Origin: Callorhinus ursinus
Lineage: Eukaryota > Chordata > Mammalia > Carnivora > Otariidae
Reading direction: 5' to 3'
NCBI RefSeq assembly: GCF_003265705.1
Contig: NW_020312894.1
Span: 6,976,223-7,040,222, forward strand
DNA length: 64,000 bases
The position numbers and the translations under genes were made by a program. The notes beneath the pieces are model-generated. The model was given only the letters and a program-made list of their open reading frames with translations. It did no database searches and was not told where the DNA came from. Positions 55,401-64,000 of the stretch are shown piece by piece. How positions within the stretch are numbered: position 1 is the stretch's first letter; each line of letters begins with the position of its first letter.

Positions 55401-56204
55401 ACAATTGGGACATCTAAATAGCATATATCAGGGAAAGTGGATGAACATTTATTGGGGAAAATGATGTGTGCAACACTTTGGAAATCTCTTTGTGCTCCGG
55501 CTAGGCCACATGACACAAGGGAAAACAGAGGCTGAGGATGTTAGTTAAGGAATTTCTTCTCTTTGTTCACTATTTTAGGGCCTTATAAGACTCAAACTGT
55601 TTTTCTGCATTCTGTCATGGTACAGGCACTTTTGGGCTCTCACAGCTCAGTACACGTACTTGTGTTTTCAAGTTCACAGTTGAGCTTCGCCCCGTGTGAA
55701 GGCAAATGGCTAGTGAGCAAGTGCTGGGAGGAGGCAGCGGTCCCGTGTGGAAGGGAAGGCTGAGAAAATGTGCTCGTGCTTCATCTGAGAGCAAAACGCT
55801 TGAGCACCCACTTGAGGCCGCTTGAAACACTTAGATGTGCCAGCACACAGGCCTGAGCCCCCTCCCAGGGGAAAGACCACAACCCAGTGGTTTTCCCTAT
55901 CCCAGTTCCTGAAGAGTGCAAGAAGACTGGAAGGCCATGTCCACCCATGAGGAGGGGTCCGCCCGCCATCCTCAGGGGCCGGACATTCTCGAAAGCCGAA
56001 TGTGTTTTTCCAGGAGAAGCCGCAGCGAGTGGCCTTCGGTGCCCGGGGTCCTTACCAGGAAGCGAGCACACAGGACATATGTTGATGGATGGCAGACTTA
56101 GTTCGTGCCATGCATGGCCATCCTGATGACAACGTTTGGTAGACATCTGCTCAGTGTGCGTTTCCTGTGGGGCTTCCTGTGTCTTGCAAGCTGGGCCTGT
56201 GACT
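55401..56204. other. Unique sequence, no gene seen
   Basis: A 149-codon minus frame at 55781-56230 overlaps shorter plus frames at 55887-56126. No domain or repeat recognised; treated as chance. Confidence 0.35.
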
Positions 56205-56290
56205 GTCTCATTAACCACAGGGTCCCTCATTCTACAGAGCCTGGTGGGTAGAAGGTGCTCGATGAGAAGTGGTTGAATGAGTGAACAAGG
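56205..56290 (+). repeat. L2 LINE 3' end
   Basis: GGTAGAAGGTGCTCGATGAG and GTGGTTGAATGAGTGAAC match the L2 terminus. Confidence 0.6.
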
Positions 56291-56599
56291 CCTTTACTCA
56301 GAGTGGTGCTTTTGTCAGGGGGAGCTAGGAAAGATCCTTGGTGGAGGCCGAAGGGAGGCCAAGGCCCCACGTGGAGAGGAGGGGGGCTGATGGTGGGGAG
56401 ACGCACCTCCTTATCAGGGCAGCCAGGAGGTTAGAAGTGGTGGCTCAGTGGGGGAGGAGGAAGGACATCAGGCGGGACCGGGGCTCAGGCTGGCGGCTGG
56501 GAAGGGGCCTGGGGTGGGGTGTGCGGGCAGGCAGCAGCACGTCCAAGGGAAGGGACTGCGCAGGGCAGAATCAGAGCTTAACTTCCTCATGGGAGGACA

Positions 56600-56760
56600 T
56601 CAGGGACAGGGAGGCGTTAAAGGAGGGACAACGAAAAAGGAAGAGGAAGAGCACCCGGGGAAGGAAAGGAGGAGAAGAAGAAGGGGGGACGGAGGGAGGG
56701 AAGGAGGAAGGGCAGAGAAGGCGAAGAAAAGCAAAGGAGAGGAAAAATGTCCCCTTCTTC
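56600..56760 (+). repeat. Polypurine tract
   Basis: About 130 bases almost entirely A and G on the plus strand (GGAAGAGGAAG, GGAGGGAGGGAAGGAGG, with only scattered C interruptions). It gives Lys/Glu/Gly/Arg-only frames that are not genes. Such tracts can form triplex (H-) DNA. Confidence 0.85.
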
Positions 56761-57114
56761 TATTAGGTAGAAAAAGCGGGAAGGCCAGGCGGACATGATT
56801 CTTTTACAAAACATCACAGAAGGTGAGGGAAGACAAATAGCGGGAGAGCGGGGGCAGCTAATGCAGGCTGCAGCGCGGGAGAAGAGGCGCCTGTATCCGT
56901 AATGAGAGGGCGAGATTGACAGGGAGAAGATGGGCCAGGCAGGAGAAGATACATAGTAGCCGGGCTTGTTTGTAACTTTCACTTTTAGGTAAGGATGATT
57001 GGCACCTGGATGGCTTGGATGAAGGGAGCCCCCTGATCTTTAACTTGCAGGTCACATGGAGAAAACTTTGAGAAAATGCTCCGACATGGAGATGTCAGCT
57101 TGAGTGACAGCCCT
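56761..57114. other. Unique sequence, no gene seen
   Basis: No repeat or gene recognised. Confidence 0.3.
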
Positions 57115-57240
57115 GTGTGAGGTGCCCTGCACTGGCTGCCTCCTTTACACGCATCACTTCACAGAAATGATGACTGCCATTGGAAAGGAAGAATATCCTT
57201 CCCGACTGGGGTCAGGAAACTGACAGGGCCCACCCATTAA
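57115..57240 (-). repeat. MIR SINE fragment
   Basis: GCCTCCTTTACACGCATCAC and GGGGTCAGGAAACTGACAGG are reverse MIR words. Confidence 0.55.
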
Positions 57241-57999
57241 TAGAAATAACTGTCACTTAAAATAAAATGCTTGGTGGAAAACTCCAGAAATCTATTAGAT
57301 AACGTAGGGCCTGTGATCAGGGCCCCCATGAATCACTGGCACTCCAACGGGACGTCATGTGTGTGGGAGACATTTACATCCGGAGCAGCTGCCTCCGCCA
57401 GCCACGTGACTTCTTCATGCTGGACGTGTGGGCTCCAGCTCCCCGCATACTGGCCACTGGTATCTCAGTCAGGAGCTTTCCCTGCAGGACAGCACCAGAG
57501 GGGATCTGAAGGAAAAGACGGATGGCAACATACTTTCTGATTGGACAACGTCTGGCAAAATCTCTTCTGGGGAACTTTCATGGGATCTTGTTTTTGGTTT
57601 TTTGTTTGTTTTTTGATGCAAATAAAATGTTGCATTGAGATATTTGGCTCCTTAAAGGGACAATATAACCCCTAGGCAATTTTTCTTAAACATCCAGTAG
57701 ATTTCTTAATTAGAGGGGCCTGTGCTACACAGAAATGACAGGGTTTGATGATAGGCTTGCAGGAAATCGCCCTTCATGGCCTGGTCTTGGGTATGTGATG
57801 TGTGTGGTTTGTGCTCAGGCTGGTGGTGTAAATAGGAGAGGTCGACGTCATGCCCCGCATCCACTCTCTGGTCTGATAGGATCATTAGAACAAGGATACG
57901 GTAAGTATTAACGAGGCTCTTTTAACAAGGAGACAGCTGAGATGAAGAATGATTGAAGAGTGTCCCAAGAGCAGCCACTCACCCAGACTCCAGTGAATG
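57241..57999. other. Unique sequence, no gene seen
   Basis: No repeat or gene recognised. A GTTTTTGGTTTTTTGTTTG patch lies near 57591. Confidence 0.3.
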
Positions 58000-58120
58000 A
58001 GACGGCCCTGAAAGATGGGCATTATATCCATTGTGTTATAGATCAGGAAACTGAGGTTCAGGGGTCATGCAGCTGAGAAGAAGAATAGGAAGGACTTCAT
58101 CCACGGTCCATAGTGCTTCA
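58000..58120 (-). repeat. MIR SINE fragment
   Basis: ATAGATCAGGAAACTGAGGT and TCAGGGGTCATGCAGCTGAG are the reverse MIR core. Confidence 0.65.
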
Positions 58121-58149
58121 AATCTACTGCAAAGAGCTTTCAAAGAAGA

Positions 58150-58743
58150 CTGTATCAACGTTCTATTGCTGTGTAACAAATGAACACAAACGTAGTGACC
58201 TCAAACGACACCTATTCTCTCACAGTTCCGTAGGTAGACATCTCCTGGGCTTGGCTGGCCTCGGCTTAGGCTCTCACAAAACTGAAATCCAGGTGTCTGC
58301 TGGCTGGGCTGTCCTCTGGAAGCTCTGGGGAAGAATCTGCTCATTCAGTCTGTTGGCAGCATTCAGTTCCTTGTGGTTGTAGGATTGAGATCCCCATGCC
58401 CTTGCTGACTGTTGGCCAGAGTCACTCTCAGCTCCTACAGGACACTTTCCAGGCTTTGCATGTGGTCCTCTCCATCTTCAAAGTCAACAATGATGCACTG
58501 AATCCTTTTTCTGCTGCAAATACCTCTGATTGCTCTTTCTGCCACCAGCCAAAGTCTCTGATTATGTTAGGCCCACCTGGGTAATATCCTTATCTTACGG
58601 TCAACTGATTAGTTACCTTAGTTACAGCTGCAAAATCCCTCTGCCACATCATGTACCACGACTGCAGGAGTGATGGCTCATCATGTACAGGGGAAGGGAT
58701 TACAGGGGAGTGGGAGTCATCTTAGAATTCTGCCCACCACAGA
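58150..58743 (-). repeat. MLT1-type LTR, near full length
   Basis: TATCAACGTTCTATTGCTGT and TCTCACAGTTCCGTAGGTAG mark one end; GGCCCACCTGGGTAATATCC, GGGTAATATCCTTATCTTAC and TTAGAATTCTGCCCACCACA mark the other, with the terminal CA as expected for the reverse of a TG start. Confidence 0.8.
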
Positions 58744-59148
58744 CCATGAGCCGGGAATCACCGGCCCTTGGGTACATACCAGTGCACTCTTGGCTTGAGC
58801 GAATCCACTAACTCCTTCCTCCCAGCAGGGGAGTAGGGGAGACAGCCCACCAGCCAGAATCCATAGACACAGCTCCCCCAGAGCCTCTGCCCTTCAACAC
58901 TCAGCCAACAAGGCCTGTTTTCCTCAGAACCCCTTCCCCCACTCCAAGTGTTTCTGGGTCTCTCAAGAATGCTTTCTTCCCAGGAATCTGACTGAATTAC
59001 AGTTTATCACTTCGCATCCCCTCCCTTATGTCACTCTCATTGTCTGGGCTGTTGGAACTCATCTTCTACATGCCAAGTGTGGACACAGGCCCTTCCCTTA
59101 TATCTACATGGCCATGGAGGCTTGGGGATAACATCGGGGCTGTAGTGG
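58744..59148. other. Unique sequence, no gene seen
   Basis: No repeat or gene recognised. Confidence 0.3.
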
Positions 59149-59164
59149 AAATGAGGACACTTTT

Positions 59165-59183
59165 TTGTTTTATTTATTTATTT

Positions 59184-59220
<37 letters not shown>

Positions 59221-59402
59221 ATGTGTGCTCACGGGCAAGGTGAGAGGACAGGTGGAGGGGGTGGGAAAGGGAAGGAATCTTAAGCAGACTCCACACCGAG
59301 CACGGAGCCCGACACAGGGCTTGATCCCACGACTCTGCGATCAGGACCTGAGCTGAAGCCGAGAGCTGGACGCCCATCTGACTGAGTCACCCAGGTGCCC
59401 CC
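59165..59402 (-). mobile_element. Carnivore tRNA-Lys SINE, long form (older subtype), with TSD
   Basis: TTTTATTTATTTATTTATTG tail, (GA)n at 59187-59215, AGCAGACTCCACACCGAGCA linker and AGTCACCCAGGTGCCCC head in reverse. AAATGAGGACAC and AAATGAGGAACC flank it (59149-59164 and 59403-59418). Confidence 0.93.
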
Positions 59403-59418
59403 AAATGAGGAACCTTTT

Positions 59419-59999
59419 AAAACAGATTCCAGAATTTACATCTCCTAGAGTCCACTAGCCATGCCCTTCACAGGGTCCCCTTCTGGCTCTCTCTCTTCTT
59501 AGGTGTCCATCCCAGATGGCCACCCTCAACGGGACCCGCCAACTCCTCCCAGGAATGAGGGGACAGCTTTCATCACATCCCTCAAGCCAGAATTGATTCA
59601 AAGCCGTGCTTCCCCTCAGCCCAGAGGGGGAAAGAAACCCCTCCTCCCTGTCTGGTTTCCTGGACAAGATGGAACTCCTTGCCTTGGAGAGACAGCCTTG
59701 AACATCAGCACAAAGTGTTTGATCATGTTGTGGCCTCAACCTCTCCATCCCAGAGCAGGCTTGGGGGTCTACTCCACATGACTACAAGGACACTGAAATG
59801 TCCTTCCCGCCCCCAAACAAACAGACCTGCAGGCTTTTCTCAGGGACAAGTTTGGCCTCCATCTCTAGCTAAGGAGGAAACTGCAAGCAACTTTAAGATT
59901 TAAAAAAACATAACTATCAGTGGTGAGTTCAGCCTCCGAGCACCCAGTTAGCAAACAAAATAAGATACAGGGTGCCATGGAGTGTCTCAATTCAGATTC
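59419..59999. other. Unique sequence, no gene seen
   Basis: Overlapping 92-97 codon frames on both strands, no known domain. Confidence 0.3.
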
Positions 60000-60370
60000 C
60001 CCAGAGCAGACTCTGAGAGGGAGAGCTACATGCAGAAGGTGTATGGGGGAGTGTTGCTGGGAGGTGAGCCTGTAAGGACGTAAGCATTGAGCAGAAGGAG
60101 AAGTGGGTCCACAATGCAGGTGCAATAGGCATCGGCCCAGCCGATCCTCCAAGAGCTCTGAAGCCAAGATGTGCCCAAATCTCAGAAAATGGGCTGGGCT
60201 TGGTGTCCCTGCTTTAGCCAGTCACTGGCTGCAGGCTCCCCCGTTGGGTGTAACCTCGGGCAAGGAAGTCTATTCCCTGTGTCCGAAGGCAATTGCCAGG
60301 GAGGGCTGTAGCTGTGAGCAGCTGGGGGATGAATGCTTTCATCCTAGAGAAGGAATCCGGACAGAATACC
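60000..60370. repeat. Possible ancient LTR or other dispersed repeat
   Basis: ATTCAGATTCCCCAGAGCAG, GCTACATGCAGAAGGTGTAT and GGGGGAGTGTTGCTGGGAGG are words I associate with a common mammalian dispersed repeat. Family and limits undetermined. Confidence 0.35.
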
Positions 60371-60379
60371 CCGGCATCC

Positions 60380-60480
60380 CACCAGAAAGAGGCACTAAGA
60401 CAGGGCTAAGAGTTATGGAAGAAGGAGAAATCCATCCTAGGAAGGCTTTCTGGAGAAGTAGCATGTGAGCAACCTCTGGA
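60380..60480 (-). repeat. L2 LINE scrap
   Basis: CCTAGGAAGGCTTTCTGGAG and AAGTAGCATGTGAGC resemble the reverse L2 body. Confidence 0.45.
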
Positions 60481-60659
60481 GGACTGGGAGGAGGGAGGCC
60501 ATGTCACAAACAATGTGGGACCAGGATCTGTGCCCATCCGACAGCCTGCTGCAATTGTGGAACTTGCCAGCCATTCCCTTGGCTCTGGAAAGCAGGAGGC
60601 GTGGGCTCTGTGAGTGCCGGGATGCCCGCGGCTCTAGCAGGGTTTGACCCCGGGGTCTC

Positions 60660-60950
60660 CTATCTGTCAGAAAAATGCACGGGAAAATAAAAATAATGGA
60701 GAGGTTAATTAATGGTGCCTGCAGACTTCTTTTTAACCTCCTCCACTTCGCTATGTCAATAATAACTCAAGAGTAGACTTTCCCCAGGATATTCCAAAGC
60801 GTGACTAATTGCAATAACACCGAACACATTTCCCCCCTCCATGTCTGCTCCAATTTGGAAAATGATTTTGCCCTTTTCCAGATAAATGATGCGAAATGGG
60901 TGAAGCATTTGAGCCTATTTGCATAGTAAAAGCTCAGATGCTAAGACCGG
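60660..60950. other. Repeat-poor block, conserved-element candidate
   Basis: GGTTAATTAATGGTG near 60702, GACTAATTGCAATAAC near 60803 and a perfect octamer ATTTGCAT at 60917-60924, without any interspersed repeat. Enhancer-like by texture only. Confidence 0.4.
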
Positions 60951-61469
60951 GGCACGCTTAGCAAACCCTAGGCACTTCTTCAGAAACCAGGCCCAGCAAA
61001 TAGCCTGACAGGTGGGTGCCCTGTTGTGGGCACGAGGGCAGAGACCTACAGAATCCCCCATGTCCGTTCTTAACAATGCTTTTGGAGAACTAATCTCCCG
61101 AATCACACGGGCAAGATTTCTTTTTCTGAAGGTAAATTTTGCTACTAAGAGATTCAGCTTATGGTGATCCCAAAGGTCCCAGATTCCCAAAGGTCATGAA
61201 ATACATTTATTTGTTAATTTTTATCTACTGCCCGAGACATGAGGCTTCGAGATAGATATGAGTGGAAAGTCCAGCAAGGACAGGAAGTTTACGTGGCCAT
61301 TGTGGGAAGTGGTCTGCGTGACTGGAACACATCAGGGACACAGATGACTTGCAGGCTATGCTTACCCCATGCCTGTCACCCCTAAGTCCCAAAAAAGGAA
61401 GTCTGCCATGTGGTCACTGTGTGCCCCAAGCCAGGTACTTGTGGTAGATAGCTAGAACGGCCTTCATTT
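60951..61469. other. Unique sequence, no gene seen
   Basis: No repeat or gene recognised. Confidence 0.3.
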
Positions 61470-61925
61470 ATTTCACTTGCTCTCTCTACCCCTTTGGATC
61501 ATCCTCTCCCACACTGGCTCTGGGTTGGTCTTATGTCTTGCTTTGGCTCCTGGGACATCAGCAAACAAGCTAGCGAAGGCAGAAAACGTGCCTACATGTT
61601 GGGGTTTTCTCTCTTGCTGCCCTTGGATGCAGGATATCCAGATATAAACAAACCTAGGTTAGGCTGCTGGGTGAGGAGAGACACACAGCCCAGGATCCCT
61701 GTCGCCCAGCCGATGGCCAGCCAACCACCACACAGGTAGGTGAAGCCATTTCAAACCCCAACAGCCTCCAGCCGACCTTCCAGCTGAGCAATGATGCATA
61801 GTGTTCTCAGCTGAGTGAGTCCGATTAGCCCAGCTCAAATTGCTGACAGGCAGCATTGTGAGCTACACAAATGGTGCTTTTCAGATATTGATACTATCTG
61901 GGAGTGCTTTGTTACACAGCAACAG
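61470..61925 (+). repeat. MLT1-type LTR
   Basis: GGTCTTATGTCTTGCTTTGG, GCTGAGTGAGTCCGATTAGC, CCCAGCTCAAATTGCTGACA and GTGCTTTGTTACACAGCAAC follow the order of an MLT1 LTR to its 3' terminus. Confidence 0.65.
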
Positions 61926-62035
61926 CTGATGGTTCAATCTTAGCCCTCAGTCTCTTCATCTGTAAAATGGGTTCATAGGGTTTCCTGAAGCTGAAACAAG
62001 TCCTAGTCCAACAGAGGTACTCAGAATTGTTTGTT
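61926..62035 (+). repeat. MIR SINE fragment
   Basis: CCTCAGTCTCTTCATCTGTA and AAATGGGTTCATAGGG are the MIR core. Confidence 0.7.
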
Positions 62036-62059
62036 CTACCCTTCGCTGCAAAAGATGAG

Positions 62060-62500
62060 ATGTTGTGAATTGGCCCCAGTTCTGTATTGTCTCTCCCATC
62101 GCATCTCGCCATGGCCTTTCTGGGGGAGCACTGGCTTTGGGCTTGGCCATGTGATTTGCTTTGGGTGGGGATACGTGGGCAGAAGTGGCAATGACTGGGT
62201 TTTGAGCCTAGACCTGGAGAGACCTGGAGGGCTCCCCGTGGCCCTCCGGGGCCCCTGCCATTGCCAGGAGAAAGGCATCCCTGGGCAGGCCCCTGGTTGC
62301 AGGAGGAGGTTGAGAGACGAGGCCTCACAGAGCTACCTCCAGAATCCCCCCAACCAGAGTGGACTGAAGCAAGGCTCAGCCTGGATTGTTGACACCAGCT
62401 GACCTTCACGTTGGTGAGAATAAATCATTGTTGCCTGAAGCCACTGAGGTTTAGGGTAGTTTGTGACACAGCGTTATTGTGGCAATGGCTAACTCACACA
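62060..62500 (+). repeat. MLT1-type LTR
   Basis: GGCTTGGCCATGTGATTTGC, TTTGGGTGGGGATACGTGG, AATAAATCATTGTTGCCTGA, AGCCACTGAGGTTTAGGGTA and ATTGTGGCAATGGCTAACTC follow an MLT1 LTR, including its AATAAA. Confidence 0.7.
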
Positions 62501-62714
62501 GGCGGGATGCAAACTCACTGACCACATTTGGAAGACTGTGCTCTGGACAGTTCTGGAGAGGATCTGGAAACAAGGCCAAGGGAGAGAAGGTATGAGCAGG
62601 GGCTTGCCCTTACTCCTGCCATGTACTTGTTGACCATGAACACGCTTGTTCATCACCGCAGAGCCCTCTGTGGGGAGCAGCAGAACTGAGAATAAGCTCT
62701 TCCGCAGCTGATGG

Positions 62715-62920
62715 ACAATGGGCCCTGCGTCAGGGGCTGCGTTAAACACTCTACACGCATCAGCCTTCCTCCTCAAGACAGCACGAGGAGGTAGGTGCTG
62801 TAGTCATTCCTGCCCCCCCACCCCGACCCCAAGTCAGGAAACAGCTGCAGGGTGAGACTGAGGAACATGGCCGAGGACGTTGAGAGTCGAGAGTTGAAGT
62901 CTAAGGTCCGACCCTTGGCA
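62715..62920 (-). repeat. MIR SINE
   Basis: TTAAACACTCTACACGCATC, CACGAGGAGGTAGGTGCTGT and CAAGTCAGGAAACAGCTGCA follow reverse MIR; a C run lies at 62813-62819. Confidence 0.7.
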
Positions 62921-63589
62921 GGGTCTCCCTCTCGGCCACCACTCTGCAGCCTAATTCCACGTGGGAAGGCCCAAATCTCCCGGGTTTTAGCAGTCGCCAG
63001 CCTCAGCCAGTGCTTTGTGCTTATTGTAGAGGTCAGCAGCCCTGTGGCCTTGAAATATCATATTTCAGTTTACGAACTGAAGAGCGCCTTTGTGCAGAAA
63101 ACCAGTTCCTCACACCTGGAGTCTGCGTTCATGACCAGGGCACCACAAATTACAATTTTCTCTTTTTTTGAGAGCCCTCTGTTGCAAATGTGCAGCAGAG
63201 TACTGATTCCTGCGAACATGTTTGATGTTCATACCTGAGTTGGCTGCACCTTCAGAGACAGCAGGGATGGCTAGGCAGGAAGGAGCTTCCTCCATCAGCT
63301 AGCAAGGGACAGAAGCGCACCGCGACGGAACAATCAGCTCGGAGCTCTGGTGCGGCTCTCGCACTTGCTCCCGCACGGGTGATGCTCCCAGGAGGGGACC
63401 CTATCATTGGTCTGCCAAACGGGGGCCCCTGGAGCAGGGCAGCAGGGCTGGGCCAACAGGTGTCGTCTGGGACCGACTGTTCTGCGCCAACCAGGGAATG
63501 TATTGCCCCTTCCTGTCCGGAAAGGTTTCAAAAAGAATGAAAGGTTACCTTTGCGAAGGACTTTATCTTTTGCGGAGCTCTTTTGCCTT
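62921..63589. other. Unique sequence, no gene seen
   Basis: A 128-codon plus frame (62852-63238) begins inside the MIR and has no known domain. Modestly CpG-rich at 63310-63380. Confidence 0.35.
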
Positions 63590-63735
63590 CCCTGCGAAGC
63601 GATACCAGAGGATCACTTTCCAGGTGGGGAACCTGAGACCGGGAGCTTGAAAGGCGTGCGACAAAGCACGTGCGTGGCGCAGCGGTGACCTGAACCTCGG
63701 CTTTTCTAACTCCGGCTCCGATTCCTTCTGCTGCA
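63590..63735 (-). repeat. MIR SINE fragment
   Basis: CTTTCCAGGTGGGGAACCTG, AAGCACGTGCGTGGCGCAGC and CTTTTCTAACTCCGGCTCCG parallel reverse MIR. Confidence 0.55.
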
Positions 63736-63764
63736 GGACGTCCGTGGGTCCTTAAAATCGTTTT

Positions 63765-63825
63765 CCATGACTTGTGCATAGAAGCCACCTGACAAATATT
63801 TGTTGAGCGAATGGGTGAACGTAAC
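63765..63825 (+). repeat. L2 LINE 3' scrap
   Basis: ACAAATATTTGTTGAGCGAA and TGGGTGAACG resemble the last bases of L2. Confidence 0.5.
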
Positions 63826-64000
63826 AGCCAGAAAAATAACAAGGAACAGAGCAGCGCGGTATCTTGGGAGTTCGTCAAGGACTGAGAGGTGGTTTGTAAT
63901 GTACGAGAACGGCTCTGTTCTGTTGGAATTTCTCTGAAATCTCCTAATACCTTAATTGCTCCTTAATATGAAGGGATTCCGCAATATCCCCTTCTTCTGT

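Noticed and set aside
56338..56798. Lys/Glu/Arg-rich frames of 142 and 116 codons
   Set aside because: Products of the polypurine tract.

Overview
This window is mammalian, and most likely from an arctoid carnivore such as a bear or seal. The evidence is its SINEs. I count 19 tRNA-Lys-derived carnivore SINEs (CAN-SINE/SINEC type) with the head box 'CCTGGGTGGCTCAGTCGG' and an AAATAAA..TCTTTAAA tail. The long copies match the caniform consensus. They do not look like the young dog SINEC_Cf, the cat form, or the mustelid form with its 'AGTGGGTTAAAGCCTC' head. A carnivore-type L1 3' end at 16.05-16.4 kb agrees. The species call rests on remembered consensus sequences, not on a search.

I find no protein-coding gene, tRNA, rRNA or CRISPR array. 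The open reading frames are short, overlap on both strands, and mostly lie inside recognisable repeats or biased-composition DNA. The window reads as intergenic or deep intronic sequence. Its mobile-element layers, by age, are: MIR and L2 fragments; MER5-type hAT scraps and MLT1-type (ERVL-MaLR) LTRs; ancient L1 pieces; and carnivore SINEs, many with intact target-site duplications and several nested in older repeats.

Layout: 0-13 kb is sparse unique sequence with L2, MIR and MLT1 pieces, poly-C runs, and a GC-rich minisatellite at 12.3-12.5 kb. 13.3-20.5 kb is an L1 graveyard interrupted by a MER5 element, an unidentified repeat and a SINE. 20.5-22.2 kb is repeat-poor and AT-rich. 22.4-23.7 kb is a CpG-rich, GC-box-rich block, the only promoter-like region. 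24.5-36.2 kb mixes MIR, L2, L1, MLT1, SINEs and a possible class I LTR. 36.35-37.25 kb is another repeat-poor block. 42.8-45.4 kb carries a decayed hAT transposase on the minus strand, broken by SINEs, including two tail-to-tail copies nested one in the other. 46-53 kb holds L2, MER5 and L1 3' ends with dated SINE insertions. 53-64 kb has more unique sequence, a 130 bp polypurine tract, four LTR-like pieces and MIRs.

No previously undescribed system is evident. The items most worth checking are the hAT transposase fossil, the nested inverted SINE pair, the CpG block as an orphan promoter, and the repeat-poor blocks as possible conserved non-coding elements.
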